A DNA stretch of 50,389 nt, taken from NCBI GenBank assembly GCA_900317625.1, contig ONHK01000015.1:1-50389 (forward strand), read 5' to 3'. Source of the DNA: an uncultured Treponema sp. (GTDB taxonomy: Bacteria > Spirochaetota > Spirochaetia > Treponematales > Treponemataceae). A program made the position numbers and the translations under genes. Positions 1 to 7,263 of the stretch are shown piece after piece (the first letter of the stretch is position 1; each line of letters begins with the position of its first letter). Below the pieces are notes generated by a model that had not been told where the DNA came from, did no database searches, and saw only the letters and a program-made list of their open reading frames with translations.

Positions 1-150
1 GTCAATCTAGAGTACTACGCTTTTCTCGTTTTTTCTAATTACTTAATCGTAACGACTCCTTATGTTTTGAATTATATTTAAATTATCGGCAATTTTCAAT
101 AAAAAACTATATAAAACATTCGATTTTATCGTTAAAAATTATTAGTTTGC

Positions 151-179
151 TTGACGCCCGCCATATTGTGTGCTATATT
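151..179 (+). promoter_or_regulatory. Sigma-70-type promoter of the HU-like gene
   Basis: TTGACG at 151-156 is followed after exactly 17 bp by TATATT at 174-179, close to the housekeeping consensus. Transcription would start near 186, giving a leader of about 160 nt before the ATG at 345. Upstream of it, 1-150 is AT-rich and shows no gene that I can support. Confidence 0.7.
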
Positions 180-344
180 GAAGTTGTAAGAACGGTAGAA
201 AAAATCGAAAGATTTTGAAAGTTTTTGCAATTACCACTGAATTTTGTAGCCAAAAACAGTTTTAGTCGAATGTCCGTTGGACTAGATAAAACTGACTGCA
301 GTTTAGTAATACAAAACAGTGAGATCATTTTATTGGAGGGCACT

Positions 345-794
345 ATGGCTGTTCCATTTGTAAGTCGAAAGAGGATTAATCCTCGCGATTTAGATGCAGA
401 CGGAAAATTTTATCCGGCACCTGCATATATTTCAGAAGTAAACATTAATAAGCTTGCAGAAGAAATTTCTGAAAGCACAACGCTCACAGCAACAGAGGTT
501 GTTGGAGTTATCAGAAGTCTGTTGCTTACAGTTCCAAAATATATGATGCTGGGCTATAAAGTCCGACTGGATAGTTTTGGAATTTTTAAGCTTGGATTTA
601 AGAATAACTGCAAAGGTTGGGAAAAGCCTTCTATGGTTACGGCTAACGACATTGGCGATGTAAAGGTGATTTTTTCTCCAGATGCTATGTTAAAAGACAA
701 ACTTAACAAACCTGAGTTTGTAAAACTAGATGCAAAGTATCTTCCATCTGATGATAAAGAGGAAAATTCTGAGCCTGGTACAACTGAAAATTAA
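345..794 (+). CDS. HU-like DNA-binding protein (HU-related family)
   Basis: The protein of 149 residues is a nucleoid-type DNA-binding protein, related to the longer HU-like branch seen in spirochaetes and Bacteroidetes rather than to classic 90-residue HU. The order of elements fits: an N-terminal segment, a helical half (about 30-70), then the conserved strand motif DSFGIFKLGF near residue 80, where HU has its GFG-type turn. The C-terminus is acidic and probably disordered. The frame stays open upstream to a TTG at 225, but the ATG at 345 has a good GGAGG at 335-339 and the long leader argues for it. It stands alone between its promoter at 151 and the hairpin at 888. The exact DNA target is unknown. 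Confidence 0.8.
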   Translation: MAVPFVSRKRINPRDLDADGKFYPAPAYISEVNINKLAEEISESTTLTATEVVGVIRSLLLTVPKYMMLGYKVRLDSFGIFKLGFKNNCKGWEKPSMVTANDIGDVKVIFSPDAMLKDKLNKPEFVKLDAKYLPSDDKEENSEPGTTEN

Positions 795-887
795 AGTTGG
801 ATGATTAGGATGATATAACGGCATCTTGGTCAGTGATTATTACCATTTTAAGAAGAAAGGAAATCCGTTATGAATGATATTTTTTAG

Positions 888-929
888 GAAGCTAGGTGTT
901 TTTTTTGGCACACCTGGCTTCTTTTTTTT
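888..929 (+). terminator. Intrinsic terminator downstream of the HU-like gene
   Basis: The arms GAAGCTAGGTGT (888-899) and ACACCTGGCTTC (910-921) pair with one mismatch and are followed by eight T. It lies 94 bp after the HU-like stop codon and immediately precedes the repeat array. Confidence 0.75.
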
Positions 930-1215
930 ACCCCACTTTTAAAACGAATTTACCCCATTTTTGCGGGAATTTACACCGATTTACCCCACTTTTTTTTGAT
1001 TTCATATTGATAGATTGGATGCGTTTATCAATATGAATAGGGTTCATTCATATTGATAAACCGGATGCTGTCATATTGATAAAACACCACCTGTCATATT
1101 GATGAATTAACCTATGCCATAAAGATAAATAGGAGCGGCTATATTGATAAATTGCCTGTGTTTATTTGGTAAATGCGCCACTTTTATTGGGTGAACTGGG
1201 TGATTTTATTGGGTG
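927..1215. repeat. Phased array of short motifs with about 22-23 bp period
   Basis: This gene-free stretch is built from short cores separated by unrelated spacers of about 11 nt. TTTACCCCA occurs at 927, 949 and 980, with a variant TTTACACCG at 970. TCATATTGAT occurs at 1002, 1048, 1071 and 1094, with variants at 1117 and 1139 and an inverted copy at 1027-1036. TTTTATTGGGTG occurs at 1182 and 1204. Start-to-start spacings are 22, 21, 10, 22, then 23, 23, 23, 22, with a final 22, so copies lie mostly two helical turns apart. The pattern suggests a multi-site protein-binding region such as a transposase-bound element end or iterons. No flanking rep or intact transposase gene is present. Function is unknown. 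Confidence 0.75.
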
Positions 1216-1220
1216 GAAGT

Positions 1221-1512
1221 TTAGGAAATTATTGTTTGCAGCTGGTTCTGTAGTTCAAGCACTTTTTCTAGCGGAAGGGATGTACATTCTGAAACAATAT
1301 TTGGAGAGATATTCTTATGTAACATTTTCTGAGCTGTTTCAATCGCCCGTTCTTCAGAGCCTTCTTCAAAAGCTTCCTGCTGTTTCACCCGAATATCTGT
1401 GTCGTAGTCATAGTCTGCAATTAGCATATTTCTTACCTCCGTGCTGTTCCGTTTAAGGTAGTCAACAAGAATTCCTTCGTTTATTAGGAAAGTATTTTTA
1501 CATGGCCTGATT
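1221..1512 (-). pseudogene. Remnant (C-terminal part) of an Rpn/PD-(D/E)XK nuclease family transposase
   Basis: On the minus strand a frame open from a TGA near 1512 to the stop at 1221 encodes a typical C-terminal tail of the Rpn/recombination-promoting nuclease family. The motif INEGILVDYLKRNSTEV is followed by an acidic segment and a Glu/Lys-rich helical tail ending near a LPLEKVLEL motif. Family members are about 280-320 residues with an N-terminal PD-(D/E)XK nuclease domain; that domain is absent here, so the gene is truncated. An internal ATG at 1427 has a GGAGG-like sequence before it, so a 68-residue product is possible but not expected to be a nuclease. The XRE gene starts on the broken side. 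Confidence 0.65.
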
Positions 1513-1517
1513 TTTCT

Positions 1518-1841
1518 TCAATTAAAATGTTGAGTAAAAAATTCTTCAATCAGAAAATCTATATTCTTTTTTAACGCGGATTTTAACTCAGGGATGATTA
1601 TATCGATCTGTTTATTCTCTATAGTTTCCGGGATTAAAAACTGATAAGCGTCAGTTTCTAGGGCATTTGCAATTTTTATCATGGTTTTATCGCTTGGCCA
1701 AAGTCTTTTTCCCTCAATGCTGTTTATTGTCTGGTCAGAAAGCCCAGCTTTTTCTGCAAGTTCAAACTGAGAAAGATTTTTGGCTTTTCTAATTTTTTTC
1801 AGATTTGCTGAAAGCCTGTTTTTTAATTCATCCGAGTCCAT
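1518..1841 (-). CDS. XRE-family helix-turn-helix transcriptional regulator
   Basis: This 107-residue protein has a Cro/C1-type HTH at about residues 12-65, including LSQFELAEKAGLSDQTINSI, where helices 2 and 3 are easy to recognise. The remaining 40 residues form an acidic/amphipathic tail that may dimerise. It is divergent from the polysaccharide cluster starting at 1991, and the 149 bp between them carries repeated AAAAATACG-type sequences overlapping a good promoter, so it is a plausible local repressor of both. That role is inferred from position. No partner toxin gene follows it; downstream is the Rpn remnant. Confidence 0.8.
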   Translation of the reverse strand: MDSDELKNRLSANLKKIRKAKNLSQFELAEKAGLSDQTINSIEGKRLWPSDKTMIKIANALETDAYQFLIPETIENKQIDIIIPELKSALKKNIDFLIEEFFTQHFN

Positions 1842-1879
1842 ATAAAAAGTATCACATTATTAAATCAAGAGATACACTT

Positions 1880-1975
1880 ATGAAAAATACGATTATTTTT
1901 TTAATAAAGTATTGAAAATACGTAAAATAGGATTTATACTAATGAAAAATATGTTATTGCGTATTTTTAGTACGT
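1880..1975 (+). promoter_or_regulatory. Promoter of the polysaccharide cluster with repeated candidate operators
   Basis: TTGAAA at 1912-1917 and TATACT at 1935-1940 are separated by 17 bp and point toward the gene at 1991. Around them lie repeated sites: GAAAAATACGATTAT at 1882, GAAAATACGTAAAAT at 1914, GAAAAATATGTTATT at 1944, and an inverted CGTATTTTT at 1960. One copy overlaps the -35, and another lies just after the -10. The divergent XRE gene next door makes operator function likely but unproven. Confidence 0.55.
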
Positions 1976-1990
1976 ATTGGAGATTTTGTT

Positions 1991-2419
1991 TTGAAAAAAT
2001 ATGCCATTCTTTGTGGCTGTGCACCAAACGGATTCACACAGAAAAAAATAAATGAAATGCACGATTTTCTCACAAGCGATGCCGGCGGTTCCTGGGCTGA
2101 AAAAGAAATTATGATTTTTCCGAACGGCGTGAGCGAGGCGATGCTTTCTTTTGTGCTTGAACGGCTTAAGGCGGAAAAAACAGAACAGATTCTTCTATAT
2201 ATATGCACTGAATCTCCGGTTGCGGATGATGATAAATCGGTGTGGCTTGGCGGCGAGGAAGTGAGAAAGAGTGTGATTGAGTCTGTGGCTTCGGCAATCT
2301 CAGCCACCGGAAATTCTGGGCTGGTTGAGCCTGTCGAAACCGGCGTTTTTAATGGCGGCCAGGTGATTTATGACTGCGGTGGGAAATTGGTGGCGGATGA
2401 TATTTCGGAGGCAGTTTAG
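1991..2419 (+). CDS. Hypothetical protein heading the polysaccharide cluster
   Basis: I do not recognise this 142-residue protein with certainty. It begins at a TTG with GGAG at about 1979 and a spacing of 8 nt. The hydrophobic first strand YAILCGCAP, then a helix, a strand EIMIFPNGV and the strand QILLYICTESP give an alternating alpha/beta pattern. This resembles caspase-like or other Rossmannoid folds, but no catalytic His-Cys pair can be assigned by eye. There is no signal peptide. It is the first gene after the regulated promoter and ends 10 nt before the flippase start, so it is probably co-transcribed and may be translationally coupled to the flippase. Confidence 0.6.
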   Translation: MKKYAILCGCAPNGFTQKKINEMHDFLTSDAGGSWAEKEIMIFPNGVSEAMLSFVLERLKAEKTEQILLYICTESPVADDDKSVWLGGEEVRKSVIESVASAISATGNSGLVEPVETGVFNGGQVIYDCGGKLVADDISEAV

Positions 2420-2429
2420 ACTGATTTTT

Positions 2430-3926
2430 ATGAGCGACAAACCCGAGAAGTCTCCCAAAAATATAGTTTCTCCTAAATCCTTGAAAAAAAATGCGGCTCT
2501 TAACATGACTAAGACTGTCATGTCGCTTGTTTTTCCGCTGATAACTTTTCCGTATTCAAGCCGTGTTCTTGGTCCGGTCTATATCGGCAAGGTTAATTTT
2601 GCGCAGTCGGTTGTAAGCTATTTTGCTTTGGTTGCTGCGCTTGGAATCAGCACTTATGCCGTAAGGGAAAGCGCGAAACTTCGGGATGACAGAAAAAATC
2701 TATCTGTTTTTGTAAAAGAAATCTTTTCTCTGAATATGATTTCTACAGTCATCGCATACATTCTGTTTGCGCTTGCGCTGCTTGTTGTTCCTGCGTTTGG
2801 AGCTTACAGAAATCTTCTGTGTATCTGCGGCGCGTCAATTCTTTTTGCGACTCTGGGAATGGACTGGCTTTATACTGGACTTGAGGAATTCAAATACATA
2901 ACGGTTCGCTCTATCTTTTTCCAGTTCATAAGCCTGGTTCTTCTTTTTGTTTTTGTAAAAAATCAGAATGACTATCTTAAATATGCCGGAATAAGCGTTG
3001 TTTCTTCTGTTGGAAGCAATATCTGCAATTTTATCCATGCAAGGCATTTTGTTGACCTTAGTGTAAAAGCGCAGACCCTAAAAAAGCATTTGAAACCGGT
3101 TTTTACTCTTTTTGCGATGAGCGCGGCAGTCAGTATCTACACTGTTCTGGACACGACAATGCTTGGCTTTATAAAAGGCGACGAGGCGGTTGGAATCTAT
3201 ACTGCCGCAACAAAAATAAACCGCATGGTCATAATGATGATAACAGCCGCAACAGCCGTGCTTCTTCCGCGATTGTCTTATTATGCGGATAAGGACAGAA
3301 ATGAATTTCTCCGGCTTGCTAACAAGGCAGTCCAGTTTGTTGTGATGTTCTCGGTTCCGTGCGCGGCAGGGCTTTTTGTCCTTGCGGAGCCGGCCGTTAT
3401 TCTTTTCGGCGGCGAGCAGTTTCTTCCTGCAATTCCAGTGATGAAGATTATGAATGCGGTGATTGTGTTTATAGGGTTAAGCAACGTCATTGGGATCCAG
3501 GTTTTTATGTCGGTTGGAAAAGAGAGGTTCTCTCTTTTTTCCGTCATTGTTGGCGCGGCTACAAATTTTGTAATGAACATGATTCTTATTCCTCGTTTTG
3601 GGGCAAGTGGGGCTGCAATTGGAACGGTCTGCGCTGAATTTTCAGTTACGGCTATCCAGTTTGTATGGGCGAGAGAATATTTTGATTTTAAGAAACAGAT
3701 TGTCCATGTTTTGAAGGTTCTGGTTTCTTTGTTAGTAATGTGGCTTTGTGTTTCTTGTGTATGCGGATTTTTTAAGGCTTATGCAATGAGGCTTATTCTT
3801 GGAGTTCTTCTAGGAGCTCTGAGTTATTCGTTATGCCTATTTGTTCTTGGAGATTCGCTGTTTGTTGAAATTCTAAATCAAATTCTAGGCAGATTTTATA
3901 AAAATAATCAAAAGGAGGAAAACTGA
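2430..3926 (+). CDS. Wzx-type polysaccharide flippase (MOP superfamily)
   Basis: This 498-residue integral membrane protein would move lipid-linked oligosaccharide across the inner membrane. About 12-14 hydrophobic segments run along its length, with the N-terminal KTVMSLVFPLITFPYSSRVLG and the FAQSVVSYFALVAALGI stretch characteristic of Wzx/RfbX proteins. Its length fits the family. The frame is open back to 2370, but the protein family start fits the ATG at 2430. The nearest GGAGG (2407-2411) is 18 nt upstream, so an unusual CTG at 2421 in the same frame is also possible. It overlaps no neighbour and is followed by a toxin-antitoxin pair rather than a sugar gene. Confidence 0.9.
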   Translation: MSDKPEKSPKNIVSPKSLKKNAALNMTKTVMSLVFPLITFPYSSRVLGPVYIGKVNFAQSVVSYFALVAALGISTYAVRESAKLRDDRKNLSVFVKEIFSLNMISTVIAYILFALALLVVPAFGAYRNLLCICGASILFATLGMDWLYTGLEEFKYITVRSIFFQFISLVLLFVFVKNQNDYLKYAGISVVSSVGSNICNFIHARHFVDLSVKAQTLKKHLKPVFTLFAMSAAVSIYTVLDTTMLGFIKGDEAVGIYTAATKINRMVIMMITAATAVLLPRLSYYADKDRNEFLRLANKAVQFVVMFSVPCAAGLFVLAEPAVILFGGEQFLPAIPVMKIMNAVIVFIGLSNVIGIQVFMSVGKERFSLFSVIVGAATNFVMNMILIPRFGASGAAIGTVCAEFSVTAIQFVWAREYFDFKKQIVHVLKVLVSLLVMWLCVSCVCGFFKAYAMRLILGVLLGALSYSLCLFVLGDSLFVEILNQILGRFYKNNQKEEN

Positions 3927-3995
3927 AAAGATAAATTGATTTTGAAGGCAAATTGTGTTAAATTTGTTTTAAACAGTTTTTGGGAGGATTTTTTT

Positions 3996-4217
3996 ATGGT
4001 CGTTAGTATGACTATTCAGAATGCTGATAATGCGCTTCTTTCTGCAATTAAAAGCGTGTGCAAACTGCATCCTTCGGCTAAGGTTTCCATAAAAAAGCAG
4101 AATTCTCTTGCTGATGAATTAAAGGCTGAGCAGGCTGAAATCCTTGCGGAATATGAGAAAGGCATATTGAAAACTTTTTCTTCCATGGACGAATATGAGG
4201 CTGCTCATGGTCTATAA
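3996..4217 (+). CDS. RelB/DinJ-like antitoxin of a YafQ pair
   Basis: The protein has 73 residues from the ATG at 3996, which has GGGAGG at 3982-3987; the frame is open from 3936 but without a matching site. The N-terminal strand VVSMTIQNAD is followed by a predicted helix, and the acidic C-terminal half (ELKAEQAEILAEYEKG) is the kind of segment that wraps a toxin. Its last 11 bases overlap the toxin start, as in most type II modules. The assignment rests on size, position and partner, since the sequence itself is not a textbook RelB. Confidence 0.7.
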   Translation: MVVSMTIQNADNALLSAIKSVCKLHPSAKVSIKKQNSLADELKAEQAEILAEYEKGILKTFSSMDEYEAAHGL

Positions 4218-4476
4218 AATCGCCACGACAAACCGTTTTGACAAAGATTACGCAAAATTATCGCCATCAGATAGAAAACTTGCAAAGAATGTAATCAACC
4301 GACTTGCAAATGATGAAATTTTGGAGCAAAAATACAAAGATCATCCGTTGAAAGGCGAGTATGCCGGTTTTAGGGACTGTCATGTAAAGCCTGATCTTGT
4401 GCTGATTTACAGCAAAAACAAAGACGCTTTGCTTCTTACGGCTTTCAGAATAAATTCTCATAGCGAGTTGTTTTGA
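4207..4476 (+). CDS. yafQ: YafQ-family type II toxin (ribosome-dependent mRNA nuclease)
   Basis: This 89-residue RelE/ParE-superfamily toxin carries the YafQ signature blocks HPLKGEYAGFRDCHVKPDL and, at the C-terminus, NSHSELF. His85 corresponds to the catalytic histidine near the C-terminus of YafQ. Known family members cut mRNA at lysine-type codons in the ribosomal A site. I chose the ATG at 4207 because GAGG lies 6 nt before it; another in-frame ATG at 4195 has no such site. The start lies inside the antitoxin gene, so the two are translationally coupled. It sits inside the polysaccharide cluster between the flippase and glf. Confidence 0.88.
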   Translation: MVYKIATTNRFDKDYAKLSPSDRKLAKNVINRLANDEILEQKYKDHPLKGEYAGFRDCHVKPDLVLIYSKNKDALLLTAFRINSHSELF

Positions 4477-4532
4477 TAAGATACGTGGTAAAAATCAGAT
4501 AAAAATCAATTTTCTTTTCAGCCAGAGCATAA

Positions 4533-5675
4533 ATGGCTGGAACAATTCAAACAAAATTCTCTTATTACGACTATCTCATCGTTGGCTCTGGCTTGTATGG
4601 AGCGACATTTGCACATCTTGCAAGCAAAGCCGGAAAAAAATGCCTTGTTATTGACAAGCGTCCTCAGCTTGGCGGAAACATCTACTGCGAGGATGTTGAC
4701 AGAATTCATGTCCACAAGTATGGCGCGCATATTTTCCACACTTCAAATAAGAAAGTCTGGGATTTTGTGAACATTTTTGTTCAGTTCAACCGCTACACAA
4801 ATTCCCCAGTGGCAAATTTTCATGGAAAGCTTTTCAACCTTCCTTTCAACATGAACACGTTTTACCAGATGTGGGGCGTGACAACACCTGATGCGGCGAT
4901 GGCAAAAATTGAACAACAGAAAAATGAAAGCGGAATAGCCGAGCCGAAAAACCTTGAGGAGCAGGCAATCAGCCTTGTCGGACGCGACATCTACGAGACT
5001 CTTGTAAAGGAATACACCGAAAAGCAGTGGGGACGAAAATGCACGGAGCTTCCATCTTTCATCATAAAACGGCTTCCTGTACGGTTCACTTTTGACAACA
5101 ACTATTTCAACGACGCATACCAGGGAATCCCGATTGGCGGCTACAACAAGCTGACGGAAGGCTTGCTTGCTGGAATTGAGACAATATGCGGCGCAGACTA
5201 TTTTGCAGACCGTGAAAAATGGGACGGCATGGCGGAAAAAATCGTGTTCACAGGAAAAATCGACGAGTTCTTTGGCTACAGATTCGGAAATCTGGAATAT
5301 CGCACAGTCCGCTTTGAAACAGAAATCCTAGATACGCAGAATTTTCAGGGAAACGCTGTTGTGAACTACACAAGCCACAATGAGCCGTACACAAGAATCA
5401 TCGAGCATAAGCATTTTGAGCCGGAAAATCCGACCTACAATCAGAATAAAACCGTAATCTCAAAGGAATACTCAACCGAGTGGCACGAGGGACTCGAACC
5501 CTTCTACCCGGTGAATGATGAGAAAAACGCAGAAGTCTACAAAAAATACAAGGAACTGGCACAAGCTCAAAACAAAGTGATTTTCGGCGGCCGCCTTGCG
5601 GAATACAGATATTACGATATGGACGATGTCATTGAAAAATGCATGAAAGACTGGGAGGAAGAAAATGAAAGATAA
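4533..5675 (+). CDS. glf: UDP-galactopyranose mutase
   Basis: This 380-residue flavoenzyme interconverts UDP-galactopyranose and UDP-galactofuranose, supplying galactofuranose for surface glycans. The FAD-binding motif GSGLYG is at residues 18-23, followed by the LGGNIYCED segment. The family motifs YGAHIFHTSN, the YTEKQWGR active-site region and the closing GGRLAEYRYYDMD are all present. The length is as expected. The ribosome binding site is weak. It overlaps the next gene by 11 bp, so both are on one message. Codons are G+C-richer than in much of the cluster. Confidence 0.96.
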   Translation: MAGTIQTKFSYYDYLIVGSGLYGATFAHLASKAGKKCLVIDKRPQLGGNIYCEDVDRIHVHKYGAHIFHTSNKKVWDFVNIFVQFNRYTNSPVANFHGKLFNLPFNMNTFYQMWGVTTPDAAMAKIEQQKNESGIAEPKNLEEQAISLVGRDIYETLVKEYTEKQWGRKCTELPSFIIKRLPVRFTFDNNYFNDAYQGIPIGGYNKLTEGLLAGIETICGADYFADREKWDGMAEKIVFTGKIDEFFGYRFGNLEYRTVRFETEILDTQNFQGNAVVNYTSHNEPYTRIIEHKHFEPENPTYNQNKTVISKEYSTEWHEGLEPFYPVNDEKNAEVYKKYKELAQAQNKVIFGGRLAEYRYYDMDDVIEKCMKDWEEENER

Positions 5676-6555
5676 AATTACTTTGAACAAAGACAACTGC
5701 AAAATCTTGATATGCTGCCATAAGCCATGTGAGCTTCCTCCTGATCCAGACGGATTATTTCTACCGGTTCAGGTTGGAGCTGCAATCAGCGATGTTGATT
5801 TGGGAATGCAACGCGATGACCAAGTGAACGGTGAACCATGCGACAACATCAGTGCAAAGAACAAAAGCTACTGCGAGCTGACGGCTCTTTACTGGGCATG
5901 GAAGAATATTAAGAAAATTTATCCAAATCTGGAATATATCGGTCTGAATCATTATAGAAGATATTTCTCTACAAAAAAACTTTTTTCAAAATTCCGTTTT
6001 TTTAAATTTTCAGTTTTTTCTTTCGTCAAACTTATATGTGGAAAAACAGTTTCTCTTGTATTTATTCCTAGCAAAAATATTTCTAGTAAAGAGATTCAAA
6101 AATGTAATATTGATTTAAAAATATTTCTTGAGGATAAAATTTCAAAAGGAAAAGATGTTTTTTCTACAGAATTCGTTAGGCTTGTTTGTAATGATACAGA
6201 GAATTTTTTTAGTATTGTAGGAAAAAATAATATCGATTTTTTAGAAACAATCATAAAGAAAACGGAACCAAAATATTTTTACCATTTTCAAACACTTTTA
6301 AGAAGTAAAAAGTTTTATTATGCAAATATGTTTGTAATGTCATATGAAAATTTCAATGAATATTGCAGATTTATGTTTTCAGTTCTAGAAAATTTTGAGA
6401 AAGAGTCTGCTAAACAGAATTTTTATAAAGATATTTTGGATGAAAAATGTGCTTATAGGCTTCTAGGATATTTGGGCGAACTTTTGACAAATACATTTAT
6501 GATGTCATTGCCAATAAATAAAAAAGAAAAACTTGGTGTAATGTTTATTAAGTAA
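5665..6555 (+). CDS. DUF4422 family polysaccharide biosynthesis protein (probable glycosyltransferase)
   Basis: This 296-residue cytoplasmic protein begins inside glf with GGAGG just before its ATG. The first 100 residues carry the DUF4422 hallmarks: KILICCHKPCELP, VGAAISDVDLGMQRDD, NISAKNKSYCELTALYWAWKN and YIGLNHYRRYF. These proteins occur in capsule and exopolysaccharide loci and are treated as glycosyltransferases. After about base 5960 the DNA becomes markedly A+T-rich and the protein Lys/Phe/Asn-rich, unlike its start and unlike glf, which suggests a recombinant gene. The family assignment is firm, but the donor and acceptor are unknown. Confidence 0.85.
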   Translation: MKDKITLNKDNCKILICCHKPCELPPDPDGLFLPVQVGAAISDVDLGMQRDDQVNGEPCDNISAKNKSYCELTALYWAWKNIKKIYPNLEYIGLNHYRRYFSTKKLFSKFRFFKFSVFSFVKLICGKTVSLVFIPSKNISSKEIQKCNIDLKIFLEDKISKGKDVFSTEFVRLVCNDTENFFSIVGKNNIDFLETIIKKTEPKYFYHFQTLLRSKKFYYANMFVMSYENFNEYCRFMFSVLENFEKESAKQNFYKDILDEKCAYRLLGYLGELLTNTFMMSLPINKKEKLGVMFIK

Positions 6556-6599
6556 GCCATTGTTTTCTCTTACCATCTTATAAAAATGAGGTTTAGCTG

Positions 6600-7214
6600 A
6601 TGTTTAATTTCTTGAAATACAAATTAAAACTAAAAATAATGCAAAGAAATTTTAGAAAACAAAATGAGCATAATTTTGCTCAAATAATGAATATCTGTGA
6701 TATTTCCAAAATTTCTGTCGGGAGAAAAACTTATGCAAATATAAATCTTGTTGATTTTTCCCCTGCCGACACAAAACTTATTATCGGAAACTACTGCTCG
6801 ATTGCCGGGGGAACGACTTTTCTTTTGGGCGGAGAGCATAATCTTGACACAATTTCGACTTATCCGTTTAAAGTTCGGCTTTTTGGAGAAGAACGTGAGG
6901 CCGGAAGCAAGGGAGATATTGTTATAAAAGACGATGTTTGGATTGGTCAGAATGCAATAATCTGTTCAGGCGTTACAGTCGGACAGGGAGCTGTTGTTGC
7001 GGCCGGGGCTGTAGTTACAAAAGATGTCGAGCCTTATGCAATAGTTGGCGGAAATCCTGCAAAGCTCATAAAGTACAGGCTAAACGAAAATCTTCGGAAG
7101 AAACTTGAAGAAATTGATGTTGCGGCTTTGTTCGATAAATTCACAAAAGAAGATATGCCGGTTGTTTATGAAAAACTGGATGAAGAAAGACTTAGTAAAA
7201 TATTGGAAATATAA
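6600..7214 (+). CDS. CatB-related O-acetyltransferase (left-handed beta-helix)
   Basis: This protein of 204 residues belongs to the xenobiotic/CatB acetyltransferase group and probably adds acetyl from acetyl-CoA to a sugar. It has the hexapeptide signature ([10 protein letters not shown], then [21 protein letters not shown] and [10 protein letters not shown]) and the active-site loop GGEHNLD, whose His is the expected base. The NPAKLIKYR motif after the helix is typical. It follows DUF4422 by 44 bp. The first 50 codons are A+T-rich compared with the helix region. Its acceptor cannot be told from sequence. Confidence 0.88.
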   Translation: MFNFLKYKLKLKIMQRNFRKQNEHNFAQIMNICDISKISVGRKTYANINLVDFSPADTKLIIGNYCSIAGGTTFLLGGEHNLDTISTYPFKVRLFGEEREAGSKGDIVIKDDVWIGQNAIICSGVTVGQGAVVAAGAVVTKDVEPYAIVGGNPAKLIKYRLNENLRKKLEEIDVAALFDKFTKEDMPVVYEKLDEERLSKILEI

Positions 7215-7263
7215 ACTATAGAAACTGCAATATCAAATTGCACTGTTTTTTGGAGAATCAATT

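Noticed and set aside
927..1215. CRISPR array
   Set aside because: Cores are only 9-12 nt, of three different types, one copy is inverted, and the spacers are about 11 nt; there are no cas genes.
1166..1456. 96-codon + strand ORF
   Set aside because: It overlaps the Rpn-family remnant on the other strand, whose protein similarity is clear; the + frame resembles nothing.
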